From Chitinophaga sp. (GTDB taxonomy: Bacteria > Bacteroidota > Bacteroidia > Chitinophagales > Chitinophagaceae), in assembly GCF_017745275.1 (NCBI RefSeq), contig NZ_JAGHZS010000003.1, forward strand, positions 676,693-740,692: a stretch of 64,000 nt of DNA, in the 5' to 3' direction. Shown here piece by piece: positions 15,468 through 25,203 of the stretch. A program made the position numbers and the translations under genes. The first letter of the stretch is position 1; each line of letters starts with the position of its first letter. The notes under the pieces were generated by a model. It was not told the DNA's origin. It ran no database searches and saw nothing but the letters and a program-made list of their open reading frames with translations.

Positions 15468-18400
15468 TTAGAATTTAACGTTAACACCCAGGTTGAAGAT
15501 CCGTTGCTGCGGATAGAATTGCCCGGAGGTACTGGTACCTTCCGGATCGTAGTCCTTAATTTTGGTAATGGTGAAAAGGTTAAATGCATTAGCATATACC
15601 CGGAGCCCACTGATCTTTGCACGGGATAAGATGTTGGCGTGAATGGTATATCCCAGCGAGATATTTTTCAGTCGCAGGAAGGAAGCATCATTTAACCAGA
15701 AATTATTCTGCCAGCGGCCACCATTTACGGAAGAAGAGGCACGCTCATCTACCCTTGGATAGCTGCCATTCACGTTGTTAGGGCTCCAGCGGTTATCGGC
15801 CCAGCTGCTGTAGAAGTTACCGATAGTGCCGGATTCAGGCAGTACATACTGACTTACATGTGCTTGACCCGCAAATAAAACAGACAGGTCGAAACCTTTG
15901 TAATCACCACTTAAGTTGATACCATAAGTGATTTCGGGAATGTTACCATATTTGGTTCTGACAGCATCATCGGCATTGATTTTACCATCTCCATTGTGAT
16001 CTTCATAAATCAGATCTCCTAATTGTGCATTTGGTAAATGGGTATACTTATTCAGTTCATCTGCTGTTCTGAAGATGCCCAGCACATTGTATAACAGGTA
16101 AGTGTTCATAGGCCCACCTGTCTGGCGTTGCCAGGAAGGGATACCCGCTGCTTCATCAATGAATACAATTTTATTTTTGGCATAGGTCATGTTACCGGAA
16201 ACGTTGTAGTGGAAACCGCCGCTGGTGGTATTATCATAGCCCAGGGTAGCTTCTATACCACTGCTGTTCACTTCTCCGATGTTTTCAGCAGGTACCAGCG
16301 GGTTGTTTTTATCGTATGGATTCACAATACCAGAGGTTTGCGGCAGGGACGCATTCCGTTGGGTCAATATTTTAGAGCGTTTCTGTTTGAAGTAAATAAA
16401 CTCCAGGTTGAAATGATTCAGGAAAACAGCATTTAACCCCAGGTCCATTTTTTGGGCAACTTCCCAGGTAATATTTGGATTCGCCAGTTTGGTTAAACTG
16501 ATACCCGGATAAATTTGTCCATCTATTACATACTGATTTAACAGGGAGTAGTTATCGAAATACTGGAATAAGCCAACATTATCATTACCTAAGGTACCAT
16601 AGGAACCGCGTAATTTCAGGTCATTGATAAATTTCACGGATTTGAAAAACTCTTCCTGGGTTACCCGCCAGCCGGCAGATACGGAAGGGAAAAATCCATA
16701 TTGCTTACCTTCAGGGAAGGTAGAAGAACCATCTACGCGGGCTTGTACTTCCAACAGGTATTTTTCCTGGTAATCATACGCAATACGGCCAAAGTAGCTT
16801 TTACGGGTGAAGTTGTAGCTGCTGCCGGAATTGTTTTTGTCGGTAGCAGTAGAACCTCCCTGCGATAATTCCGGTGTTTGTGGTGTAGGGAAGTTGATCC
16901 GGGATGCGTTGAAGGTATCCAGCACATTTTTACTTTGTTCATACCCCACAAAAGCGTTGACGTTATGTTGACCAAAACGGCGGGCGTAATTCAGTTTGAT
17001 GTTGGAGGTAATCAGTGATATATTTCTTTGTGACTCATACAGGGAAGGCTTGCCTCCGGAACCGCCTACTACTTTGGGATCATAAGTTTGGGTAGCAGGG
17101 TTGTAGGTATATTCCTTGTAAGGCGTGCTAAAGGATTTACCAAAGTTCCAGGACTTATCGGCAGACAAATATCCGTCAAGGGAAAGCCCTTCAACACCAG
17201 GAATAGCATAAGAACCTTTCAGGATACCATTGAATACCTGTTGAGGGTTGCGGTTAATACCACCTGCGGCTGTTGCCTGCATAACAGGATTGTTGAGCTC
17301 TATCCCGGTAGTAGGTAAGCCATTGGGATACCTGTCCAATACAGTAGGATACGCCCTGTAGATGCTGCGGAATATGTCGCCTGCACCAGTAGTAGGGAAT
17401 ACGCGGTTTTCTTCACGGCCGGATACATATAAGCTTACTTTCAGTCTTTTTGTGATGTCAGCATCTATATTTGACCGGAAGTTATACTGGTTGTATTTGG
17501 TGGCGCCATTTTTATACAAGCCGTTTTGTCCCAGCATACCGAGAGACACATAGTAGTGAACGGTTTCGTTTCCCCCATTTACAGAAAGACTATGCTGGTT
17601 TTGAGTGGCCACTTTTTTCAGGGTAGCTTCCTGCCAGTTGGTATTGGGATAATTTACCGGGTCAGACCCATCCCGGAATTTCTGTATTTGTTCCGGGGAG
17701 TAAATCTGGTTCATACCACCTGTTGGGCTGCTGTAATACTGGATTTCGTTCCTGATTTGTGCATAAGTGGCGGCATCTGCCATTTTAGGTAAACGGGTAG
17801 GTGAAGAAAAGCCCTGGTTAAAGCTGTAGTTGATCACCGGCTTACCGCTTTTACCTCTTTTGGTAGTCACCAGCATTACCCCATTGGCCGCACGGCTACC
17901 ATATACTGCCGCCGAAGCGTCTTTCAGGATAGAGATACTTTCTATATCGTTAGGATCCAGGCGTTCGAGGCCTCCTATCTGACCAGGTACTCCATCTACC
18001 ACCACCAGTACATCATTGTTGCCGGTTGTTGCCAATCCACGGATGGTGACAGCGGAGCCATCATACCCGGGCTCACCGGAACGGTTGTTGGCAATAACGC
18101 CGGAGAACCGGCCGGTCAGGGAGTTGGAAACGTTAGGTTGCGGACTTTTTAGCATGTCGGCTCCCTTCACCACAGAGATAGATCCGGTAAGGGTGGCCTT
18201 TTTCTGGGTAGCATAACCCACTACCACTACTTCGCTTACACTTTTAGAGAGTGGCTCCAGCACAATATTTAATGGCCCCCCGTTTTTTACCGGGAAACGC
18301 AATACACTATATGAAATGTGATTGAATACGAGGGTATCACCCACAGCTGCAGCAATGGAAAATTTACCATCGGGTCCTGTTAAGGTACCTGCTGTTTTGT

Positions 18401-18590
18401 GTAACACCCGCACGGTTACACCTGGAATTGCTTCGGCATCTGCAGTTACCTTACCTGTAATCACCGGTTGCTGCGCATAGGCGCCAGGCGTAAAAAATAA
18501 GAGTAGCAAAAAACAAAGACGACTTAAAACTGGCTGGCTCCGTAATGGGACAAAAAGTAAGTGGTCCGTTCCGGATAGAATTTTTTTCAT
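15468..18590 (-). CDS. SusC/RagA-family TonB-linked outer-membrane transporter
   Basis: 1040 residues. It has a long N-region followed by a signal peptide (cleavage near AYAQQ, about 40). A CarboxypepD_reg-like domain follows (about 42-115, VITGKVTADAEAIPGVTVRV), then the plug domain (about 125-240, VSEVVVVGYATQKKATLTGS and DVLVVVDGVPG, ILKDASAAVYGSRAANGVMLV). The SusC barrel ends LRVYANAFNLFTITKIKDYDPE and RIFNLGVNVKF. It imports oligosaccharides captured by the partner SusD using TonB energy. The start ATG lies 93 bases from the nearest AGGGGGTA octamer of the presumed operator. Confidence 0.95.
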   Translation of the reverse strand: MKKILSGTDHLLFVPLRSQPVLSRLCFLLLLFFTPGAYAQQPVITGKVTADAEAIPGVTVRVLHKTAGTLTGPDGKFSIAAAVGDTLVFNHISYSVLRFPVKNGGPLNIVLEPLSKSVSEVVVVGYATQKKATLTGSISVVKGADMLKSPQPNVSNSLTGRFSGVIANNRSGEPGYDGSAVTIRGLATTGNNDVLVVVDGVPGQIGGLERLDPNDIESISILKDASAAVYGSRAANGVMLVTTKRGKSGKPVINYSFNQGFSSPTRLPKMADAATYAQIRNEIQYYSSPTGGMNQIYSPEQIQKFRDGSDPVNYPNTNWQEATLKKVATQNQHSLSVNGGNETVHYYVSLGMLGQNGLYKNGATKYNQYNFRSNIDADITKRLKVSLYVSGREENRVFPTTGAGDIFRSIYRAYPTVLDRYPNGLPTTGIELNNPVMQATAAGGINRNPQQVFNGILKGSYAIPGVEGLSLDGYLSADKSWNFGKSFSTPYKEYTYNPATQTYDPKVVGGSGGKPSLYESQRNISLITSNIKLNYARRFGQHNVNAFVGYEQSKNVLDTFNASRINFPTPQTPELSQGGSTATDKNNSGSSYNFTRKSYFGRIAYDYQEKYLLEVQARVDGSSTFPEGKQYGFFPSVSAGWRVTQEEFFKSVKFINDLKLRGSYGTLGNDNVGLFQYFDNYSLLNQYVIDGQIYPGISLTKLANPNITWEVAQKMDLGLNAVFLNHFNLEFIYFKQKRSKILTQRNASLPQTSGIVNPYDKNNPLVPAENIGEVNSSGIEATLGYDNTTSGGFHYNVSGNMTYAKNKIVFIDEAAGIPSWQRQTGGPMNTYLLYNVLGIFRTADELNKYTHLPNAQLGDLIYEDHNGDGKINADDAVRTKYGNIPEITYGINLSGDYKGFDLSVLFAGQAHVSQYVLPESGTIGNFYSSWADNRWSPNNVNGSYPRVDERASSSVNGGRWQNNFWLNDASFLRLKNISLGYTIHANILSRAKISGLRVYANAFNLFTITKIKDYDPEGTSTSGQFYPQQRIFNLGVNVKF

Positions 18591-18682
18591 AACGCATTAA
18601 ATTTAGATGAATGGGAATGGTGGAATATTCTTTTGGTTGCAAGGACTATTGATACCCAGTCCCTTTGATACCCGCAAAATAC

Positions 18683-18757
18683 TACCCCCTTTTACAACCA
18701 TAGAGGGGGTAAATCATTTAAAAAAGGGGGTAAAATCGTAAATTACCGCAGGGGGTA
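18683..18757 (-). promoter_or_regulatory. Cluster of AGGGGGTA octamers, candidate operator of the susC promoter
   Basis: Four exact copies of one octamer lie between the hybrid-regulator gene and susC: AGGGGGTA at 18704-18711, 18725-18732 and 18750-18757, and its complement TACCCCCT at 18683-18690. Start-to-start steps are 21, 21 and 25 bases, about two helical turns, as expected for AraC-type dimers. The first pair forms an inverted repeat with a 13-base spacer. The most likely binder is the AraC-type domain of the adjacent hybrid two-component regulator. The repeat is seen directly; the binder is inference. Confidence 0.6.
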
Positions 18758-18791
18758 TTTTATGGGTGACCTGCCTGAATAGCAAGCCCCA

Positions 18792-21700
18792 TCAGCTTTC
18801 TGTGACATTGAAGTCGCGGTTAAAGGAATGCCGGTATTTCTTAACATAGTCGGAAGGGTTCATGCCAAACAGCTTTACAAACTGTTCCCGGAAGTATTTG
18901 ATATCCCCTATACCTACCTGCATGGCTGCCTGGGTGATCGTATAATTTTCTTTCAATAATAAAACGGCGGCTTTCCGGAGCCGGATGGAACGGATAAAGG
19001 AATTGATGGTTTGACCAGAGATGGATTTTACTTTTTTATAAAGACTGGAATGACTCATCCCTATCTCAAGCGTGAATTTCTTGATAGAGAATTCTTCATT
19101 TTCCAGGTTGTCTTCAATTATTTCGATACATCTTTTCAGGAAGTCCTGGTATTCGGCCGGCACCTTGATATTGGTATTTTTCAGGGTGATGCGGTCAAAG
19201 AAATACTGTTGGAGCAGGTTCCTGTTTTTAATGATGTTATGCACCTTGGCCATAAGAAAATCCTTTTCAAATGGTTTGGTAATATAGTCATCGGCGCCAC
19301 CTTCTAATCCTTTGAGCCGGGTATCAGAGGCGGAGGAGCCAGTAAGCAGGATCACCGGGATATGGCTCAGGGTAGCGGTTTGTTTGATTTTGGTACACAG
19401 TTCTACCCCGTCCATGCCCTGCATCTGGATATCGCTGATTACCAGGTCGGGCATGTATTGCTGCACGGCGGCAAAGCCACTGGTACCGTTGTCGGCTTCA
19501 TATATAATAAACTGGTCTTTGAATAATTGTTGCAGGTATTGCCTGATCTCATCATGATCATCAATCAGTAAAATGGATTTCTTTTCTGTGATGGTGGTAG
19601 TTGGCCCCTCTATTTCTTTACTGTCGATGGGAGTATCCGTGGCCGTTGGCATGGCGCTGGCGGCTGTCAACTCTTCCAGGAAGGCGGATTTCTGGCCGGT
19701 ACTTTCCTGTAAAGGCGTCCCGGCAAAATGGGTTCGTCCTTTTTTCAGGGTAATGAGGAAAGCAGTGCCTTCATTCACCTTGCTCTGGTAGCTGATGCTG
19801 CCATGGTGATTTTCGATAAAGTGTTTTACAAGATATAATCCAATACCAAAACCGGTTTGCAACGACTCTTTATGATCCTGTGCCCGCCGGAATTTTTCGA
19901 AGATCCGGTTGCCTACACTGCCTTCAATGCCGCAACCGCTGTCTTTCACAGTGATGGTCACGGTATCTGGCGCATCGCTTACTTCGAAAATAATGCTGCC
20001 ATTGTCCGGCGTAAACTTGAAGGCATTAGACAACAGGTTAAACAGGGCGATCTCCAGTTTCTCGCTGTCGCCATATATTTCAATGGTGGTATCCGGGCTG
20101 TTGAACTGGTAATTTATATTTTTGATGCGTGCCTGCTGGGAGAAGCAGAGATACACTTCCTGGCATAAATTCACGATATCGAGCCTGGCAATTTTCAGGT
20201 GATCACCTTCCTGGTCGGCTTTGCGGAATAGCAGGAGTTGATCTACCAGGCTAAGTAGGCGCCGGGCATTGCGGTATACGATGCTCAGGTCCCGGTTATC
20301 TTTATCTTGCACCAGCTCCTTCAGTGGGTTGATGATAAGCGTGAGCGGAGTTCTGAATTCATGGGAAATGTTGGTAAAGAAAGATAGCTTCTTTTCATTC
20401 AGTTCCTTCTCTTTTTCATTTTCCAGGTGCGCCAGTTTAATCTCATATTTCAATCTTTCTTCGCGGGCTTTATACCGGATGTAGGCATAAACGGCCGCCA
20501 GGGTGCTGCTGATGTAAAGAAGATATGCCCACCAGGTTCTGTACCAGGGTGGTAACACAATCAGGGTAACAGTGCTGATATCGCGACTCCAGCGTCCATC
20601 GGCGTTGCTGGCCTTTATTTCAAATACGTAGGTGCCTTCCCGCAGGTGGGTGTAGTTGGCGGTCCGGGTTTGCCCTACGTAGTTCCAGTTGTTGTCCCAG
20701 CCACGCAGGCGGTAGGCGTAGCTGATTTTATCCGGCAACGTATATTCCAGCGCTACGAAGTCAAAGGCAATCGTGGCTTTGTCGTATGGGACGGTAATTT
20801 CCTGTACTTCTTCCTGGCTTCTCCGGGTAACATAATTTTCCTGCTGGGTAATGGAAGCATTATTAACCCGGATGGCCGTCAGCAGTACAGGGGGAATCGT
20901 GTTTTGCGGGTATATGCTGTCGGGGTAAAAGATGTTAAATCCTTTGATGCCGCCAAACACGAATTCTCCGGAGGTGAGTTGCAGGGCGGCATTAAAACTG
21001 AACTGGTTACTCTGCAGCCCATCCGAGGCGGAAAAGTTGCGGAAGTTGTTTTTCGCAGGGTCAAACCGCGATAGTCCATTGAATGTACTGAGCCAGAGGT
21101 TTCCGGATTTATCTTCCAAAATACGGAGAATGGAGTTGCTGGGTAATCCTTCAGAGGTGGAGAAGCGTTTGTACTGGCCCGTGTTCCGGTCAAACCTCAG
21201 GAGGCCGCCACCGTCGGTGCCCACCCAGAAGTCGCCATGTTGATCTTCATGAATGGATCTCACGGTATAGCCTATATCAAAACGCTGGTGTTGTTTACGG
21301 GCCCTGTCTATTTTAATGAGGGAGGAATAGTTGCCGCCCCAGAAATTACCTGCTTTGTCTTCTGCAAGGCATTGGAGGTTGACGAGGCTGCTGTCGAAAA
21401 GATCAAACCTGTTTTGTTGCCGGTTGAGCCGATACAGGGTACCATTGTTGGTGGTACTTGCCCAAAGCTCCTGCTGATGGTCTTCATATACTATCCACAC
21501 ATTATTCTCGGCGGCGCGGGTATAAGGATTGAAACAAATGTAGTGTTCAAAGGCGCCGGTGTTGGCGGTATACCGGTTAACACCACCAAACCAGGTAGAC
21601 ATCCACAGGTCTTGCTGGCTGTCGGCAATAATGGAGGTCACAAAGTTGCTGCTGATACCAGCGGCACGGGAGAAGTCGTGTTGATAAGCCGTCCATGAAT

Positions 21701-22853
21701 TGTTACTCCGGTTCCAGTATTTGAGGCCACCACCATCGGTGCCTATCCAGATATTATGGTGGACATCTTCACAAAAACAAAAAATAAAATTATCGATAGC
21801 CCTGGCATCTGGATTTTTGTTCAGCACCATGAGCTCAAAAGGATTATGCCTGGGAGCGATCATGTTGATACCGCCGCGGAGCGTGCCAATCCATTTACGA
21901 CCTTCGCGGTCTTCATAAATAGAATATACAGAGTTGCTGTTGAGTTGTTGTGGACTGCCTGGTGGCGTAAAGGCATGCGCCGCCGCATCGGCGGCGAGTT
22001 TCAGGTAAATGCCGTTGCCATCAGATGCGCACCAGAGCGTACCTTCCTTATCTGTATACAGGTGTACAATTTTGCTGTTTTCCGGTAGTATATTTCCGTC
22101 GTATTTACCGGTAGCAGGAATATAGCGAACTACGCTGTTATCAGTACCTAGCCAGAGGGTGCCGGATTGATCGATGGTAAGGCAGTTACCTCGTGGAATA
22201 TCTCTGCAAACGATATTCAGATGTTGCCGGGCAATATCATATTGACATAAACCAATACCCTGTACAAATATCCAGGCATATTTGCCGGTGAAGGCAATAG
22301 CAGTGACTTCATAATTGGTAATACCGGCATGTTGGATATTTAATGGAATCTGTTGCCCGGTGGCTACACCATCCCGGAATAACAGCAGTCCATCTTTTTC
22401 TGTACCGATTAATAAAATACCGGTATCATCTGATTTGATAATATGTATGTTGCCGGTTATTTTCCGCGCTGTTTTACTATTAGCAGGGAGATAACCAGGC
22501 GAAGAGAAGGTTTCGTTCACCGGGTTAAAAATACAAACACCCCGGCGGCCGCCCACCCATAGCTGATGATGAATGTCATCCGCCAGCGTATAAATACCGT
22601 TGTCTAATAAAGAAGTACTATCACCTATTTTATTACGATAAATCTTGAATTTATAACCATCATAGCGGTTCAGTCCATCATAAGTGCCAAACCACATAAA
22701 CCCTTGATGGTCCTGGTATACAGAGGTAACCGCATTATTCGACAGCCCGTCTTCCAGGCCCAGGTATTTAATTGGATAGCCGGTGGCGAAAATATGATTA
22801 AGGAAGATCACCATCCCCAGTATAACAAAACAAATTTTCCTCACGTGGTGCAT
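18792..22853 (-). CDS. Hybrid two-component system regulator of the polysaccharide locus (HTCS)
   Basis: 1353 residues in the classic one-polypeptide order. A signal peptide/first membrane segment (about 1-24) leads into a periplasmic sensor of two seven-bladed propellers built from Reg_prop repeats (about 30-690, many VYEDHQGxxWxGT motifs). Next come a Y_Y_Y domain (about 700-770) and a membrane helix (about 780-800). HisKA has FFTNISHEFRTPLT with the phospho-accepting His; HATPase_c has FKFTPDNGSI and GFGIGLYLVKHF. The receiver domain starts ILLIDDHDEI (phospho-Asp in LVISDIQMQG), and a C-terminal AraC HTH ends the protein (about 1235-1340). In known PULs such proteins bind an oligosaccharide in the periplasm and activate their own susCD. 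It faces the same way as susC and is separated by 201 bases holding the octamer repeats. Confidence 0.95.
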   Translation of the reverse strand: MHHVRKICFVILGMVIFLNHIFATGYPIKYLGLEDGLSNNAVTSVYQDHQGFMWFGTYDGLNRYDGYKFKIYRNKIGDSTSLLDNGIYTLADDIHHQLWVGGRRGVCIFNPVNETFSSPGYLPANSKTARKITGNIHIIKSDDTGILLIGTEKDGLLLFRDGVATGQQIPLNIQHAGITNYEVTAIAFTGKYAWIFVQGIGLCQYDIARQHLNIVCRDIPRGNCLTIDQSGTLWLGTDNSVVRYIPATGKYDGNILPENSKIVHLYTDKEGTLWCASDGNGIYLKLAADAAAHAFTPPGSPQQLNSNSVYSIYEDREGRKWIGTLRGGINMIAPRHNPFELMVLNKNPDARAIDNFIFCFCEDVHHNIWIGTDGGGLKYWNRSNNSWTAYQHDFSRAAGISSNFVTSIIADSQQDLWMSTWFGGVNRYTANTGAFEHYICFNPYTRAAENNVWIVYEDHQQELWASTTNNGTLYRLNRQQNRFDLFDSSLVNLQCLAEDKAGNFWGGNYSSLIKIDRARKQHQRFDIGYTVRSIHEDQHGDFWVGTDGGGLLRFDRNTGQYKRFSTSEGLPSNSILRILEDKSGNLWLSTFNGLSRFDPAKNNFRNFSASDGLQSNQFSFNAALQLTSGEFVFGGIKGFNIFYPDSIYPQNTIPPVLLTAIRVNNASITQQENYVTRRSQEEVQEITVPYDKATIAFDFVALEYTLPDKISYAYRLRGWDNNWNYVGQTRTANYTHLREGTYVFEIKASNADGRWSRDISTVTLIVLPPWYRTWWAYLLYISSTLAAVYAYIRYKAREERLKYEIKLAHLENEKEKELNEKKLSFFTNISHEFRTPLTLIINPLKELVQDKDNRDLSIVYRNARRLLSLVDQLLLFRKADQEGDHLKIARLDIVNLCQEVYLCFSQQARIKNINYQFNSPDTTIEIYGDSEKLEIALFNLLSNAFKFTPDNGSIIFEVSDAPDTVTITVKDSGCGIEGSVGNRIFEKFRRAQDHKESLQTGFGIGLYLVKHFIENHHGSISYQSKVNEGTAFLITLKKGRTHFAGTPLQESTGQKSAFLEELTAASAMPTATDTPIDSKEIEGPTTTITEKKSILLIDDHDEIRQYLQQLFKDQFIIYEADNGTSGFAAVQQYMPDLVISDIQMQGMDGVELCTKIKQTATLSHIPVILLTGSSASDTRLKGLEGGADDYITKPFEKDFLMAKVHNIIKNRNLLQQYFFDRITLKNTNIKVPAEYQDFLKRCIEIIEDNLENEEFSIKKFTLEIGMSHSSLYKKVKSISGQTINSFIRSIRLRKAAVLLLKENYTITQAAMQVGIGDIKYFREQFVKLFGMNPSDYVKKYRHSFNRDFNVTES

Positions 22854-22938
22854 AAGCCAATTTTAACTATTCATAAAGCTATTGAAAAGAGGGATATTTT
22901 TTAAACAGAAAGGTCTAATTTTGGAAAAAGAGATTTCC

Positions 22939-23388
22939 ATGGCAGTGCAGCATGTAGCGCAACAACTATTACATCTGTGTAACATCATTCCTGAACATAT
23001 CCGGCAAATACCAGACGCCGATTTCTCAGCTAAACCTGCTCCTGGTAAGTGGTCTAAAAAGGAAATCCTGGGTCACCTTGTAGATTCTGCTGCCAACAAT
23101 CACCAACGGTTTGTAAGAGGACGTGTGGAAAATGTACCCACCATTGCTTATGGCGGCGATGCCTGGGTAAGTGCCCAACAATATCAGCAACAGAACCGGC
23201 AACTGATATTGCAATTATGGGAAATGTATAATCGCCACCTGGCGGCTATTATCACCATTATACCGGAAGATGATCTGCTGAAATGCTGTAAGTACGGCGA
23301 TGGTACCGTGTTGCCGTTGCAGTTTTTAATAGAAGATTATTTGCATCATATGGAGCATCACCTGAAGCAAATTTTGGGTAGTTATTAA
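22939..23388 (+). CDS. DinB-like (DinB_2) metal-binding helical-bundle protein
   Basis: 149 residues from ATG 22939; the upstream TTG at 22882 gives an unlikely N-terminus. The four-helix DinB_2 fold is marked by SAKPAPGKWSKKEILGHLVDSA with its metal-binding His, and LIEDYLHHMEHHLKQI with the C-terminal histidines. Members bind nickel or zinc; some are thiol-dependent transferases, most have no known reaction. It is divergent from the hybrid regulator gene and ends flush against the convergent LytTR gene. Confidence 0.8.
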   Translation: MAVQHVAQQLLHLCNIIPEHIRQIPDADFSAKPAPGKWSKKEILGHLVDSAANNHQRFVRGRVENVPTIAYGGDAWVSAQQYQQQNRQLILQLWEMYNRHLAAIITIIPEDDLLKCCKYGDGTVLPLQFLIEDYLHHMEHHLKQILGSY

Positions 23389-24069
23389 TTATATTCCCAG
23401 CTGCCGGAAAAGCATTTCTTTATAACGGTGTCCAATCGGTACTTCATGTTTTTGCAGGTAGATGCAATTGCCCTGGATATGCGTAATATTCGTTTTATTC
23501 ACGAGGAACGACCGATGTGTCCTGATGAATACAGCAGCAGGTAACATGCTTTCCAGCGCGGAAAAGGCAATATTGGGCACAATGACTTGCTGCTGGCACA
23601 CCACTTTGGTATAATTCCCTTTTGCTTCTGCATATAAAATATCGTTGTGTAATAGCTTATAAATTTTCCCATCTGCTTTCAGGAAAAAATAAGAAGTGTT
23701 AACAGTTGCCGGCTGAATTTTTTCTTTGGCTTTGTCAATGGCCACCAGGAAGCGTTCCAGGGAGAACGGTTTTACCAGGTAATCGCAGGCCGATAAATCA
23801 AACGCATCTGCTGCATATTCTCTATATGCAGTGGTAAATATAATGGCGGCGGGTATCTGTTTTAATGTTTTCAGAAAACTGATCCCATTTAAAACAGGCA
23901 TGTTGATATCCAGGAATAGCAGATCTATTGGCGTATTATCAAGAATAGCTTTGGCTTCCAGTGCATTGCTGCAGCTTCCCACAATATGTATGAAAGGGAG
24001 ATGACTGCAGTAACCTGCTACTATTTCTCTTGCAATAGGTGCATCATCCACGATAAGACAATTCATCAT
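23389..24069 (-). CDS. LytTR-family response regulator
   Basis: 226 residues. Receiver domain 1-120: LIVDDAPIAREI with acidic pocket, phospho-acceptor Asp in LLFLDINMPVL, then TTAYREYAADAF and the KPF lysine motif. The LytTR DNA-binding domain spans about 135-226 (FFLKADGKIYKLLHNDILYAEA, FIRTHRSFLVNKTNITHI). It is the cytoplasmic partner of the kinase encoded just upstream; the two genes overlap by 4 bases (ATGA), so they are translationally coupled. No target promoter is evident. Confidence 0.92.
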   Translation of the reverse strand: MMNCLIVDDAPIAREIVAGYCSHLPFIHIVGSCSNALEAKAILDNTPIDLLFLDINMPVLNGISFLKTLKQIPAAIIFTTAYREYAADAFDLSACDYLVKPFSLERFLVAIDKAKEKIQPATVNTSYFFLKADGKIYKLLHNDILYAEAKGNYTKVVCQQQVIVPNIAFSALESMLPAAVFIRTHRSFLVNKTNITHIQGNCIYLQKHEVPIGHRYKEMLFRQLGI

Positions 24070-25112
24070 TTTTTTACGGGAATAGTTAATGTAACAGTAT
24101 AATATCCATCTGATTTCTCGTGATGGTATTGATAGGTATCGCTGTATAATAATTTCAGGCGTTTCACGGTGTTGCTGAGGCCGATGCCGTTGGCTTCGGT
24201 AATCGTATCTGTTGCCTGTGTATTGTAAGAATTCTTAACGGTAAAGCCTATACGTTTTTCTGTAACAGTAAGAGAGATGTCTATATAGATTTTCCCTGCA
24301 TCATCATTTTGCGAATGCTTAAATGCATTTTCAATAAATACAATCAGTAGCATCGGGGCGATCTTAATGTCAGGATCGGTAACTGGTGCGATATCTGTGG
24401 TGAGTACCAGTCTGTTGCCAATATTGGTAGTGGCCAGTTCTATGTAGTTGTTGATATAAGCAATTTCAGATTGCAGCAGAACATAGTCTTGCCGCGCATC
24501 ATACACGGTATATCGCAACAGGTCTGATAGTTGGAGAATTAATCCCGGCATGCGCCTGCTTTGCGTAAGAGAAAGGCCATACAGGTTATTTAATGTGTTA
24601 AACAGGAAATGTGGGCTCAGTTGATTAAGCAGCATATTCAGGTCATCTTTTCGCCGTGTTGCAACAGCATATTGTTGTTGCATGGTATAACGTACCAGTT
24701 TTAATCCTATACCAATACAAATAGAACACAACGTAAACGGAGCAAAGGCAAGAAGAGTGATCCAGAAAGAGTGATAGAATTGCACCCCATCCCAGTAATA
24801 GGCAATGGCTGCCAAAAGCAGGTTCATGAATGTAAAGGACAATAAAAGATGACGGCTAAACTGTATCGTGCGTCCACGGAGCAGATTGTTGCATATACCT
24901 GTGCCCAGGTTTATTAAAACAAGGAATGACATAACAGCACCACTCCATTTTGTGCCAGGGGCATAAAGGGGAAGAGCGAATTCCCCGGTGACGAATGCCA
25001 CTGAATAAAAAAGGTAGCGTGGCCATTTTTTTTCTGATAAAAATAAAGCGAGCAGCCATTTTTCGGCGGCTGACTCGCCCGTTGTTGTTATCATGTCGGC
25101 TGGTGTTTTCAT
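24066..25112 (-). CDS. LytS/YehU-type sensor histidine kinase
   Basis: 348 residues from ATG 25112; a TTG at 25142 would add 10 residues. Four to five hydrophobic helices occupy about 25-160. The His_kinase domain follows with the signature LLNQLSPHFLFNTLNNLYGL, containing the phospho-accepting His. A HATPase_c domain contains LIVFIENAFKHSQ and GIGLSNTVKRLKLLYS. It senses an unknown cue at the inner membrane and passes phosphate to the LytTR regulator encoded downstream with a 4-base overlap. Confidence 0.92.
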   Translation of the reverse strand: MKTPADMITTTGESAAEKWLLALFLSEKKWPRYLFYSVAFVTGEFALPLYAPGTKWSGAVMSFLVLINLGTGICNNLLRGRTIQFSRHLLLSFTFMNLLLAAIAYYWDGVQFYHSFWITLLAFAPFTLCSICIGIGLKLVRYTMQQQYAVATRRKDDLNMLLNQLSPHFLFNTLNNLYGLSLTQSRRMPGLILQLSDLLRYTVYDARQDYVLLQSEIAYINNYIELATTNIGNRLVLTTDIAPVTDPDIKIAPMLLIVFIENAFKHSQNDDAGKIYIDISLTVTEKRIGFTVKNSYNTQATDTITEANGIGLSNTVKRLKLLYSDTYQYHHEKSDGYYTVTLTIPVKK

Positions 25113-25203
25113 ATCGCTAATTTCGGCAGCAATTTCAAACAAGATAAATGATTAGGCCGAACCTTTCATAATAGGTGTCAAACAATGGATTTTGGAGGTT
25201 GAG

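Noticed and set aside
18601..18680. TTTG / TAnnTTTG promoter for the first susC
   Set aside because: The nearest candidates need an extra base in the -7 box (TAGTCCTTG), so no promoter was called there.
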